Translations under genes and position numbers: made by a program
Source of the DNA: Pedobacter kyonggii
GTDB taxonomy: Bacteria; Bacteroidota; Bacteroidia; Sphingobacteriales; Sphingobacteriaceae
DNA length: 64,000 nucleotides
NCBI RefSeq assembly: GCF_004310665.1
Contig: NZ_SIXF01000018.1
Location: 49,807 to 113,806, forward strand
Direction of reading: 5' to 3'
In this document: piece after piece, positions 1-7,557 of the stretch
Position numbering within the stretch: the first letter of the stretch is position 1
How the letters are laid out: each line of letters begins with the position of its first letter
Notes under the pieces: generated by a model
What the model saw: only the letters and a program-made list of their open reading frames with translations
The model's database searches: none
What the model was told of the DNA's origin: nothing

Positions 1-105
1 ATTGCAAACTGATTAATTGCTTAATTGTTAGATTGATGTCCTGTTCAAGAGCTGAAATATTTGTTCTTAATAGGTAAATCAAACGCTAACGCCATGCGCA
101 TAGCG

Positions 106-489
106 CTATAAAACAAGCTCGTTATGCAGTCTCAACAGTGTTTCTTCAGCATCATCACAAAAACCAGGATGTACTTTTGAGCACTGCACTACCGTACTTC
201 TGGTTGCCGTAAGCCACCTAAAACGAGAAGCTTGATCGTATTGACCAATAAGACCTGATCCTTTTGCAGACACACTTATTCTTTCAAAAGCGCATAAGTT
301 CTCTTTTAGCTCTTCTAAATCTATCTCTGCAGAAAAAGCCTTTATTTTTTTCTCATCTAGAAAAAAAACACTTTTTAGAAATTTTTGCTTGGCACAAAAC
401 AAAATAATGCCAACATTAATAAATTCTTCACGTTCTACCCTGGGCATTACGCGAATCACGGCATACTCAAATAAGAATTTCCCTTGCAT
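106..489 (-). CDS. DUF3037 family protein
   Basis: 127-residue protein matching the DUF3037 family in length and in its opening, FEYAVIRVMPRVEREEFINV, followed by the usual GIILFC strand. It lies downstream of, and overlaps by 23 bp, the HipA-like kinase gene on the same strand, so the two are probably co-transcribed and translationally coupled. DUF3037 genes are known to occur next to HipA-like kinase genes in many bacteria, which suggests a functional pair, but no activity is established. I see no helix-turn-helix, so it is not a HipB-type antitoxin by sequence. The family call is firm; the role is unknown. Confidence 0.85.
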   Translation of the reverse strand: MQGKFLFEYAVIRVMPRVEREEFINVGIILFCAKQKFLKSVFFLDEKKIKAFSAEIDLEELKENLCAFERISVSAKGSGLIGQYDQASRFRWLTATRSTVVQCSKVHPGFCDDAEETLLRLHNELVL

Positions 490-1279
490 GCTGTGCTTCT
501 TTTAAAAATATACTTGAATGAGTTAACCTGGTAGTAAGGAAATGCGTATAGGCATTACGGTGCGCTGCCTTGCTTTCGAAGTTCGTTTCGCCCTCCAACC
601 AGTCATCAGGAATTAAATTAATAACAGATTCGATCTTCTCAGGGCTAAGTAGTTTACTAAATTCGTCATTTACACTTTCTAGTTCAGTGGCCCATGGTAA
701 CAATACATGGTCTTTTACCAAAAAGAATGGTTTAATAGCCTGTTCTTCCCAGTTTTGCCACGAATGATGAAAATATAATGCAGCTCCATGGTCTATTAAC
801 CAAAGCTCCTTATGCCACAGCAACATATTCGTGTTTCTACAGGTACGGTCCATATTCGTTAAAAAACAATCTAGCCATACAATCTGCGAGGCAAGTTTAG
901 CATCAACAGTAGTTACAGTCGGGTCGAATGTTATTGCGCCAGATAAATAGTGTAATGCCAAATTTAAGCCCACGCTGGCTTTTAGCAGATCCTGTATTTC
1001 TTCATCGGGTTCAGTTCTCCCAAAAGCTTCATCTAAATTGGCAAAAACCAATTCAGGTACGCGCAAACCTAAATAGCGTGCTATTTCGCCACCAATTAGT
1101 TCGGCAATTAAAGCCCGGGTACCCTGTCCTGCCCCTCTAAATTTAAGTACATATAAAAAATTATCATCAGCTTCTGCAATGGCAGGCATAGAGCCACCCT
1201 CGCGCAAAGGCGTAACGTATCTGGCTACATTTACCGTTCTAAGTTGTAAATCGTTCATATCTGCAGATAGAATGGCCAT
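467..1279 (-). CDS. HipA-like kinase domain protein
   Basis: 270 residues resembling the short HipA-like kinases (HipA_2 type) that lack the HipA N-terminal subdomain. Visible kinase features are a lysine strand (YVLKFRGAGQGTRALIAEL, near residues 43-61), a catalytic-loop-like segment NMDRTCRNTN near residue 142, and a metal-binding LIDHGAAL near residue 161. These fit a serine/threonine-type kinase fold, so phosphotransfer is plausible. The substrate is unknown; HipA itself phosphorylates glutamyl-tRNA synthetase, but that should not be assumed here. The start could be this ATG or the one eight codons later (MNDLQ). It is first in a two-gene unit with the DUF3037 gene. Confidence 0.85.
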   Translation of the reverse strand: MAILSADMNDLQLRTVNVARYVTPLREGGSMPAIAEADDNFLYVLKFRGAGQGTRALIAELIGGEIARYLGLRVPELVFANLDEAFGRTEPDEEIQDLLKASVGLNLALHYLSGAITFDPTVTTVDAKLASQIVWLDCFLTNMDRTCRNTNMLLWHKELWLIDHGAALYFHHSWQNWEEQAIKPFFLVKDHVLLPWATELESVNDEFSKLLSPEKIESVINLIPDDWLEGETNFESKAAHRNAYTHFLTTRLTHSSIFLKEAQHAREILI

Positions 1280-1876
1280 TTATTTTATTTAGGCATAATT
1301 CTAAACTTGCTGCAAATTTAGCAGAATTCCAACAATAAATTAGTCAAAGTTTGGTCGTAAAGATCTTGATGGGAGGTCTACTGATCAATCGTTAAAAATA
1401 AACAGTTATTTTTTTTGAAGCGCAATACCAGTAGCCATTAGTGAGGGTTCAGTCCTGCTGTTCATTCCAATCCTTTTGGTTAAAATCCGATATAAACAAA
1501 CCAACGCAAACTAAAAAGGGATTTCCATTGCCATCAGGGCTATATGGCTTTAGACAACATTCATATATTTTTCTATCTAAACGCCATGGCTCGTGTCTCC
1601 ACGAGCCATTTTTATTTTGCTACGGAAGCACAGAGAGCACGGAAAATCTGTCGCATAAGTGCACTCACTATCAAACCTCAAATAGCAGCACTACCCCAGC
1701 TTAAATAAACCTGATCGTAACGAACATGAGTGCAACGAGTAAAGTGGAGAGCAGGACTGCCCGAACCGATAACAACCGGAACCTGCTTTCCAAATAATCT
1801 TCCGAAGTTTGTAGGCCATAGCCGATTAACTATTGCACAGAAAACTCCATTAGCTTGCTGTATTCTTCAACCTCAG
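1280..1876. other. Repeat-rich intergenic gap
   Basis: About 600 bp without a convincing gene. It holds an orphan hairpin terminator (1586-1617), a fragment with cacagag/cacgga words (about 1627-1643) that recur elsewhere in the window, and degenerate sequence near 1710-1790 (acgagtaaagtgg, gcaggactgcccg) of the kind found in Bacteroidota mosaic repeats. Short open frames here have no recognisable protein character. A TAAATTTG box on the minus strand (1313-1320) may be the -7 element for the HipA-like gene, but no -33 element sits at the right distance. Confidence 0.5.
1586..1617 (+). terminator. Orphan intrinsic terminator
   Basis: A perfect 10-bp stem (ATGGCTCGTG at 1586-1595 and CACGAGCCAT at 1600-1609) with a TCTC loop is followed by TTTTTATTTT. 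The T-run makes it a plus-strand terminator, yet no plus-strand gene precedes it. It may end a small transcript or belong to a repeated hairpin family. Confidence 0.65.
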
Positions 1877-2065
1877 CTAATCATGCCCCAAATAAGCATT
1901 TCCAGCAGGTGTCATAGCCGACGACCATTGTACCGAATCTCGGTTGATTTTAATCAGGCCCATGCTTTCTAATTCTTCATATTCTTCTTCCATCCCACCT
2001 AAAACAGAAGAACTAACCTGCTGATTGATTACCTCAAGTAGAGATATGATTTCTGATCTTTCCAT
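1877..2065 (-). CDS. Small hypothetical protein (62 aa)
   Basis: A 62-residue acidic protein beginning MERSEIISLLEVINQQVSSS and ending AYLGHD. An upstream in-frame start would add 15 hydrophobic residues, but the internal ATG at 2065 gives a more natural soluble protein with a helix-rich N-terminus and a charged EEEYEELE stretch. I recognise no domain. Its composition is protein-like and the frame is clean, but it is short and isolated between a repeat-rich gap and a divergent membrane protein gene. Confidence 0.5.
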   Translation of the reverse strand: MERSEIISLLEVINQQVSSSVLGGMEEEYEELESMGLIKINRDSVQWSSAMTPAGNAYLGHD

Positions 2066-2175
2066 AAAACAAATAATTAGATATATTTTAATTAACATAA
2101 ATACAATCAAAATGTTTATCGCTTAATAAACATTTTCAAGGCTTTAAGGTTGTATTTATACCTGATTTAATTACT

Positions 2176-2556
2176 ATGGAAGCACACATCTATTATCTTT
2201 TCATTATGGCCTTACCCGTAGCTTGCATCGCATGGACAGTTACCAAAGAAGAAATTTTCAAAGAAGCGCGTGAATTCTGTGTAAGCCGTTCTAAAAATTG
2301 TGATCAACTGGTAAAAAGAAAGTTCTTTTACGTATTTACCTGCGAATATTGCTTTAGTCATTATGTAACCGCGATTCTGCTTTTTATTACCAGATTCACT
2401 TTACTTTATCCCGATTGGCGCGGTTACCTTATTTCTTTCTTTTCGATAGTATGGGTTGCCAATGTTTATATGAGTTTATATAACATTATCCGTATCGATT
2501 TGAAAAAGGAAAAGATTAAAGCTCAGCGAGAAGAATCAGCACTCAAAAACGATTGA
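2176..2556 (+). CDS. Small membrane protein with CxxC-type motif
   Basis: 126 residues. An N-terminal hydrophobic helix (about residues 6-22) is followed by a charged segment, then the motif FTCEYCFSHYVTA (near residues 54-66) leading into one or two further membrane helices (to about 107) and a basic cytoplasmic tail. A Cys-x-x-Cys placed at the start of a membrane helix followed by SHY resembles the small DUF1360-type membrane proteins, but I am not sure of that assignment. It precedes the KTSC and DNA glycosylase genes on the same strand by 44 bp, so it may be co-transcribed with them. Function unknown. Confidence 0.7.
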   Translation: MEAHIYYLFIMALPVACIAWTVTKEEIFKEAREFCVSRSKNCDQLVKRKFFYVFTCEYCFSHYVTAILLFITRFTLLYPDWRGYLISFFSIVWVANVYMSLYNIIRIDLKKEKIKAQREESALKND

Positions 2557-2600
2557 AACCATTTGTAATGGTAGCTGTTTTTAAGGTATAATTTAATATT

Positions 2601-2804
2601 ATGCCATCATCAGTAATCAAATATTTTAGTTATGATGCAGCTACAGAAACATTGAAAATCATCTTTGTAACCGATATGATTTACCTATATAAAGAGGTCC
2701 CAGAAAAAATTTACAAGATGTTAAAGGCTTCCGGATCGAAAGGAAGATATTTTAACCGTCACATTAAGGATAAATTTAAATTCCAGAAACTAGAGGAAGA
2801 ATAA
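2601..2804 (+). CDS. KTSC domain protein
   Basis: 67 residues that cover one KTSC domain: N-terminal SSVIKYFSYDAATETLKIIF, a central YLYKEVPEKIYKMLKAS, and the C-terminal SKGRYFNRHIKDKF signature. KTSC domains are small modules found alone or attached to other proteins, sometimes RNA- or DNA-related enzymes; their function is unclear. The stop codon ends one base before the start of the Fpg/Nei glycosylase, so the two are very likely translated from one message, which suggests but does not prove a nucleic-acid-related role. Confidence 0.85.
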   Translation: MPSSVIKYFSYDAATETLKIIFVTDMIYLYKEVPEKIYKMLKASGSKGRYFNRHIKDKFKFQKLEEE

Positions 2805-2805
2805 T

Positions 2806-3543
2806 ATGCCCGAAGGTCCATCAATAGTAATACTAAAAGATTTAATCAAAGCGCTCCATTTGGGTAAACCTGAAGTACTGGAAGTAGCAGGCAATGCAAA
2901 TTTCGACAAGGATAGATTGCTCCATGAAAAGATCCAGGATTTTAAAAGCTGGGGTAAACATTTCCTGATCCGTTTTAACGATTTCACAATCCGTATTCAT
3001 TTTATGTTATTTGGCAGTTATTTAATTAATGAGCATAAAAAAGCGCCATTAAAATTGGGACTGATCTTTAAAAAAGATGAATTAAACTTTTATACCTGCA
3101 AAGTTGACCTTCTGGAAGGAAACGTTAAAAAACATTACTACTGGGAAAACGATGTAATGGCTAATGAGTGGGACAGCAATGCAGCTATTAAAAAGTTAAA
3201 AGAAAAACCCCAGGCATTGGTTTGCGACGTATTGCTGGATCAGCAGATTTTTAGTGGAGTGGGTAATATTATTAAAAACGAGGTCTTATACCGAACCCGT
3301 ATACACCCCTTAACCAAAATTGAAAATTTACCACCTGCAAAATTAAAGGCACTGGTTAAGGAAGCCAGAAATTATAGTTTTGATTTTTTAAAGTGGAAAA
3401 AGGAAAATACATTAAGTAAGCATTGGGAAGTATATAGTAAGAAAGAGTGCCCGCTTAAACATAAAATCGAGAAAAAGGAAATCGGAAAAACACACCGGCA
3501 AACTTATTTCTGTAAAAAATGCCAAAAACTATATGCTAGCTAA
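2806..3543 (+). CDS. Fpg/Nei family DNA glycosylase
   Basis: Base-excision repair glycosylase/AP lyase. The mature N-terminus PEGPS supplies the catalytic proline and glutamate. A WGKHFLIRF segment (near residue 52) fits the Nei/Fpg lysine strand, FSGVGNIIKNEVLYRTRIHP is the helix-two-turn-helix, and the C-terminal end has a zinc-finger-like arrangement (CPLKH, then CKKC). The first half of the finger is Cys/His rather than the usual Cys-x2-Cys. At 245 residues it is slightly shorter than Fpg (about 270). Whether it prefers oxidised purines or pyrimidines cannot be told; the PEGPSI start is more Nei-like. It follows the KTSC gene by one base. Confidence 0.88.
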   Translation: MPEGPSIVILKDLIKALHLGKPEVLEVAGNANFDKDRLLHEKIQDFKSWGKHFLIRFNDFTIRIHFMLFGSYLINEHKKAPLKLGLIFKKDELNFYTCKVDLLEGNVKKHYYWENDVMANEWDSNAAIKKLKEKPQALVCDVLLDQQIFSGVGNIIKNEVLYRTRIHPLTKIENLPPAKLKALVKEARNYSFDFLKWKKENTLSKHWEVYSKKECPLKHKIEKKEIGKTHRQTYFCKKCQKLYAS

Positions 3544-3708
3544 AAAATATTTTTTCGGCTTAAAATTTCCACTCAGAAATATAAACCACTAAATGTTAAG
3601 TATTTAAATTATTGTACAACTTTTATCAAAACAACAAACTATAATCTTAAAGTAAAAGAAATGTTAATCTTTTAGGAATTTTCTAAACTAGTCCTATATT
3701 TGTCCTCG

Positions 3709-3760
3709 AGAGCGTTAATTTAGATACGGGTATATGGCTTAGGCTGTATGCCCGTTTTTT
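3709..3760 (+). ncRNA. Candidate short transcript (promoter then terminator)
   Basis: A TATATTTG box (3695-3702), the Bacteroidota -7 consensus, lies about 25 bp before an intrinsic terminator (3726-3760). Transcription starting about seven bases after the box would give an RNA of about 50 nt. It would run convergently into the 3' end of idi. The -33 TTTG is not clear. It may equally be only the terminator of the glycosylase operon. Confidence 0.28.
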
Positions 3761-3761
3761 G
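3726..3761 (+). terminator. Intrinsic terminator
   Basis: A 9-bp stem (3726-3734 with 3747-3755, one G-T pair) and a 12-nt loop are followed by TTTTTT. The T-run faces the plus strand, so it can end the glycosylase operon or a short local transcript. It overlaps the idi stop codon on the other strand. Confidence 0.7.
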
Positions 3762-4281
3762 TTTTAGCCGTTGATGCGTGCGCTACAACTTTATCCAAGC
3801 AGATTCTTAACCATGGCGTATAGGCACTCGGATTAACTGCAATATCCTGAGCTAAGGCTTCCAAATCCATATACTTAAAGCCTTCTACTTCATCGTGATT
3901 TATAACTGGTAATTCATCACTCGTGCCAAAAAAAACATGATCAACTTCGTGTTCCGTTAACCCATCTTCAAATATTGCCTTGTAGGTAAATTTAAACAGA
4001 TAGTTCAATTCACAGTCCATCCCCATTTCTTCCATCAATCTCCTTTTCGCTGCGTGGATATTATTTTCTCCAATCCGCGGATGACTGCAACAGGTATTCG
4101 TCCATAAACCTGCAGAATGATATTTGCTCATTGCCCTCTGCTGCAGTAATAGTTCGCGTTTAGAATTAAAAATAAAAACAGAAAAGGCGCGGTGTAATAC
4201 ACCTTTCTCGTGTGCTTCCATTTTACCCATCTGTCCTTTCGGCACATCCTCCTCATCAACCAGAATAACTTGTTCTTCCAT
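3739..4281 (-). CDS. idi: Isopentenyl-diphosphate delta-isomerase, type 1
   Basis: Interconverts isopentenyl and dimethylallyl diphosphate, the entry step to longer isoprenoids. The 180-residue length and the motifs fit the Nudix-fold type 1 enzyme: NTCCSHPR (near residue 61) carries the catalytic cysteine, the Nudix-like segment AAKRRLMEEMGMDC follows, and TEHEVDHVFFG holds the metal-binding and catalytic acidic residues. It starts immediately after the crtB stop with no spacer, so it is translationally linked to crtB. The operon order regulator-crtB-idi points to carotenoid precursor supply. Confidence 0.95.
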   Translation of the reverse strand: MEEQVILVDEEDVPKGQMGKMEAHEKGVLHRAFSVFIFNSKRELLLQQRAMSKYHSAGLWTNTCCSHPRIGENNIHAAKRRLMEEMGMDCELNYLFKFTYKAIFEDGLTEHEVDHVFFGTSDELPVINHDEVEGFKYMDLEALAQDIAVNPSAYTPWLRICLDKVVAHASTAKTKNGHTA

Positions 4282-5118
4282 TTAAATTACATTTAACTTA
4301 TTACGGATAATAGAACCAAACATCAAACCGACTTTACGCGTGTTCGAAATTCTTATCCTTTCAGTCATAACTTTTTCAGCACTTAAACGCTTTATCTTAG
4401 CAAATAACTTTTTATAATAGATATAAGACAAATATACGCCATTTCTCGACGCTGTGGGCAACTGCTTAATACCAGTTAAGGCCATTTCAAATTCTGCTTC
4501 AATTTCTTCTTCGATTTCTTTTTTTTGACGATCGCAGAATAGGGCTAAATTAACATTGGGAAAATAATTTCGATTAAGTGTTTGATGATCAGCCTTCACA
4601 TCCCTTAAAAAATTAACCTTCTGAAATGCAGAGCCCAATTTCATGGCGTAAGGCTTCAATTGTTCGTAATCTGCATCGCTGCCATCGGTAAAAACCTTTA
4701 AACACATCAAACCTACCACTTCTGCGGAGCCTAAAATATATTCGTTGTAAAGTTCTGGTGTATATTCTTGCATTGAAAGATCCATCTCCATACTCCTCAG
4801 AAAAAGAACAATCAGCTCCTGGTCTATCTGGTATTGATTTACAACCCTTTGGAATGAATTTAAAATGGGGTTTAAACTAATACCCAGGTTAATGGCTTCG
4901 AAAGTATCCTCCTTAAATTTTTCTAATAAAAAATTCTTGTCATAGTGATGGAAACTATCTACAATTTCATCTGCTAAACGTACAAAGCCATAAATGGAGT
5001 GTATGGGTTGACGCAGTTCTTTACCAAGAAAATAAATACCATAAGAAAAGCTGGTACTATACAACTTAGTGGTAAGCCGGCTACAATTGGCAGATAGTTG
5101 ATCAAAAATTTCTTTCAT
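4282..5118 (-). CDS. crtB: Phytoene/squalene synthase family protein (CrtB-like)
   Basis: Condenses two prenyl diphosphates, most likely geranylgeranyl diphosphate to phytoene. Both aspartate-rich motifs are present: RLADEIVDSFHH and FLRDVKADHQTLNRNYFP. About 278 residues from the chosen ATG at 5118 (MKEIFDQL) fits the family; an upstream ATG at 5154 would add 12 residues. The chosen start overlaps the regulator gene by 17 bp, showing one transcript. No phytoene desaturase (crtI), cyclase or hydroxylase lies beside it, which is unusual because crtI and crtB are normally adjacent. Squalene synthesis is the alternative reading. Confidence 0.9.
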   Translation of the reverse strand: MKEIFDQLSANCSRLTTKLYSTSFSYGIYFLGKELRQPIHSIYGFVRLADEIVDSFHHYDKNFLLEKFKEDTFEAINLGISLNPILNSFQRVVNQYQIDQELIVLFLRSMEMDLSMQEYTPELYNEYILGSAEVVGLMCLKVFTDGSDADYEQLKPYAMKLGSAFQKVNFLRDVKADHQTLNRNYFPNVNLALFCDRQKKEIEEEIEAEFEMALTGIKQLPTASRNGVYLSYIYYKKLFAKIKRLSAEKVMTERIRISNTRKVGLMFGSIIRNKLNVI

Positions 5119-6004
5119 GTAAAAAAGGGTATTGTATTGTTTTTTCAAATTCATCGAGCGTTTTAAACCAATTGATGTGATCGATATTGTTTAGTTTACC
5201 GATAACCTCACTATTTCCCGCGAGATGAATCTCAGCGGATGAGCATATTTCAGACAATTCATCTATGTATTTTTGCGCGGCAGATTCCGATCTTGACTTT
5301 ATCATAAAAAGCAAAACATGACCTACATTTAATGTGGAGAATATTCGCTTAATTGAATCCAACGGAACTTTGCTGCCTAAGAAAATAACTTGATGATGAT
5401 GCATTCTTAGCATATAACTGGCAAAAAGCAGCCCAATATCATGATCCTCGTCTTCCGGTAAAAAAAGAAGCCAACTTTCGCCAGTATGCCTCGTTAAAGG
5501 AAGATTATTAATATGTGTAAATATTTTTTGACGGATAATATTTGATAAAAAATGCTCGTGTGCAGGGCAAATATCGTCTTTTCGCCACATTAAGCCCAAG
5601 CGGACCAATAATGGATACATTATTTTCCGGTAGCAGTCAGAAAGCCCCAACTGATCAATGCTTTGATCAATTAAATGATTAAATGAGTGCTCATCAAAAG
5701 CCAAACCATGCCTAATAAGTTGCGAAACATAATCTGCCTGCTCATCATGAGTAGGATATGAGAACTGTTGGTCGAGAAGTTTATCAATCGCTTCATCAGA
5801 AAGGCTGCAGATTTTAGAAATTTTTAAACCGCTTTTATTTAAGCTTACAATGTTTAATAGTCTTCGGAGCTGCTTATCATCGTATAAACGCGTATTGCCT
5901 TGAGATCGCATCGGACTTAACGCATTGTACCGCTGCTCCCAGATCCTGATGGTATGAGAATGGATGCCCGAAAGCTGTTCAAGATCTGAAATAGAATAAT
6001 TCAT
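5102..6004 (-). CDS. MerR regulator with B12-binding domain (CarH/LitR type)
   Basis: 300 residues: an N-terminal MerR helix-turn-helix (ISDLEQLSGIHSHTIRIWEQ and the wing RLYDDKQLRRLL), a four-helix segment, and a C-terminal Rossmann domain. The cobalamin signature is intact: Trp followed nine residues later by Glu-His (MWRKDDICPAHEHF, near residue 141) and a Glu-x-His-x-x-Gly motif (EDHDIG, near 186). In CarH and LitR such proteins bind adenosylcobalamin in the dark, repress carotenoid genes and release DNA in light. Here it heads the crtB-idi operon, so the same role and autoregulation are inferred. Whether the domain binds cobalamin here is untested. Confidence 0.88.
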   Translation of the reverse strand: MNYSISDLEQLSGIHSHTIRIWEQRYNALSPMRSQGNTRLYDDKQLRRLLNIVSLNKSGLKISKICSLSDEAIDKLLDQQFSYPTHDEQADYVSQLIRHGLAFDEHSFNHLIDQSIDQLGLSDCYRKIMYPLLVRLGLMWRKDDICPAHEHFLSNIIRQKIFTHINNLPLTRHTGESWLLFLPEDEDHDIGLLFASYMLRMHHHQVIFLGSKVPLDSIKRIFSTLNVGHVLLFMIKSRSESAAQKYIDELSEICSSAEIHLAGNSEVIGKLNNIDHINWFKTLDEFEKTIQYPFLHERNF

Positions 6005-6006
6005 TA

Positions 6007-6042
6007 TTTTGTTTAAATATATTCAATAAAATCTAAACAAAA
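6007..6042. promoter_or_regulatory. Palindrome upstream of the MerR/crt operon
   Basis: TTTTGTTTA (6007-6015) and TAAACAAAA (6034-6042) form a perfect 9-bp inverted repeat separated by 18 bp, directly before the regulator's start codon. Its position suits an operator for the adjacent MerR/B12 regulator. The AT-rich arms make chance occurrence possible. Confidence 0.45.
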
Positions 6043-6160
6043 AAAAGAAGAAAAAGTTTTTACTAAAACGGACCGATATTACGATGAAATCGTCATAGTT
6101 GAGTTCGCATGAATACCAGCTGAACACAGTAAATTTTAACTTAGAGGCGTAAGTAACCGG

Positions 6161-6436
6161 TTAAAATAGCTTTTCGGTAAGTAATACACCCCTTTCACCA
6201 TTTCCCGTTTCGATGGTATGCACATTTTTATAAGAATGGCTAAAGAAATCGTAGCCATGTTCCCTTTGTTTAATAGCAACCGTACCTAGCGGATAGCTTA
6301 AGTTAGTTTGCATGCAATGCAAACTACCATTAGCCAGTAGAAGAAAGTCACAGTCGTAACCTTGCTCCTGCAGCTCAATAACCTTTTTAGTAATAGACAC
6401 GTTTAATCTATTGGCTGTGCGGATTCTATTTTTCAT
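6161..6436 (-). CDS. Hypothetical protein (91 aa)
   Basis: A 91-residue soluble protein beginning MKNRIRTANRLNVSITKKVI. The sequence alternates hydrophobic strands and charged turns (YDCDFLLLANGSLHCMQTN, YPLGTVAIKQREHGYDFF), suggesting a small alpha-beta fold. I recognise no family. It is alone between the carotenoid regulator and the divergent LytTR gene. The clean frame, natural ATG and protein-like composition support a real gene; function unknown. Confidence 0.6.
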   Translation of the reverse strand: MKNRIRTANRLNVSITKKVIELQEQGYDCDFLLLANGSLHCMQTNLSYPLGTVAIKQREHGYDFFSHSYKNVHTIETGNGERGVLLTEKLF

Positions 6437-6725
6437 GGGATATTGTTTTAGGTGATTAGGGATGATTATTTTGATTATTAAATATATCTATTAATAACTA
6501 CGATTCAAAATGCAATATATTGTTATACAAGTCATTAAATAAATTTGTTTTATTCTTTTTATAAAAACCTTTCATCATCGGTTTTCGCTGATCATGTTTC
6601 TTGCATAAAAAAACATATACGTATCATATTTACTACAAAAACCAATTAAACATCATTGCAGCCCTAAAATAATTTCTTTATTTAAAAAGCAACCTATAAT
6701 TTCGTTTAACCTTAAAACATACCCA

Positions 6726-7466
6726 ATGAAATTAACATGTATCGTAATTGATGACGACATTCACGCCGTCAACGGTATAAAATCGTACATCAATAATCTC
6801 GCAAACATTCATTTAATAAACTCGTATACAGATCCGTTACAGGCATTAAACGAAATTACTGCAGGAGATCATGTTGACATTGTTTTTATAGATGTTGATA
6901 TGCCAATGATTTCGGGATTAGAATTATCAAAAGCAATCAGGCATAAAACAGACAAATTAATTTTTACCACTTCGCATTCTAAATATGCCTATGAAGCTTT
7001 TGAAATGAATGCAAGCGCTTATTTATTAAAACCGTATACCTTTGCCCGTTTTGCGGAGACCATAAACAGATTATTTCCCCTTAGCCCCAGCTTACCGAAT
7101 GTTAGTATTAAACAAGAGGATGATTATTTCTTTGTAAGGAATAAAAATGAGAAGAACAGCTTAATTAAAGTAAGGTATACCGATATCATTGCGATAGAAA
7201 GCCTGCAAAACTATGTCCGGATTTTTACCCTAAACGAAACCATTGTATCATACATTGCACTATCAGAGATAAAGATCATTTTAAAAGATTATCAGAATTT
7301 TGCCCAGGCACACCGCTCTTTTATTATTGCTAAAAATTACATTGAGAAAGTAGAGGGCAATACCTTAAAAATGATCAATGACTTAACCATTAACATTGGA
7401 AATAATTACCGTGAGAGTATACAGGACTACATAAAAGAGAAAACGATTAAAACTAACCGCTCTTAA
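6726..7466 (+). CDS. LytTR response regulator
   Basis: 246 residues: a receiver domain (about 1-120) with acidic pocket IDDD at 8-11, phospho-acceptor Asp56 in VFIDVDMP, threonine in FTTSHS and lysine in LLKPY, then a LytTR DNA-binding domain (about 145-240) with IIAIESLQNYVRIF and FAQAHRSFIIAKNYIEKVEG. Such proteins bind direct repeats and control surface or stress genes. It precedes a LytS-type kinase gene by 91 bp on the same strand, so the two are a likely cognate pair. Confidence 0.92.
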   Translation: MKLTCIVIDDDIHAVNGIKSYINNLANIHLINSYTDPLQALNEITAGDHVDIVFIDVDMPMISGLELSKAIRHKTDKLIFTTSHSKYAYEAFEMNASAYLLKPYTFARFAETINRLFPLSPSLPNVSIKQEDDYFFVRNKNEKNSLIKVRYTDIIAIESLQNYVRIFTLNETIVSYIALSEIKIILKDYQNFAQAHRSFIIAKNYIEKVEGNTLKMINDLTINIGNNYRESIQDYIKEKTIKTNRS

Positions 7467-7557
7467 ACTAATTTTTTAGTATTTTCGTTATCTAAACAAT
7501 TAAAAGCTTACGGTTTTATTGTTTAGTATATATAGCCGTTCCTCAATTAACTAGCCA

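Noticed and set aside
1441-1972. Two plus-strand open frames of 80-87 codons in the first large gap
   Set aside because: No protein-like pattern, overlap with a hairpin and repeat words, and a better-supported small gene on the other strand.
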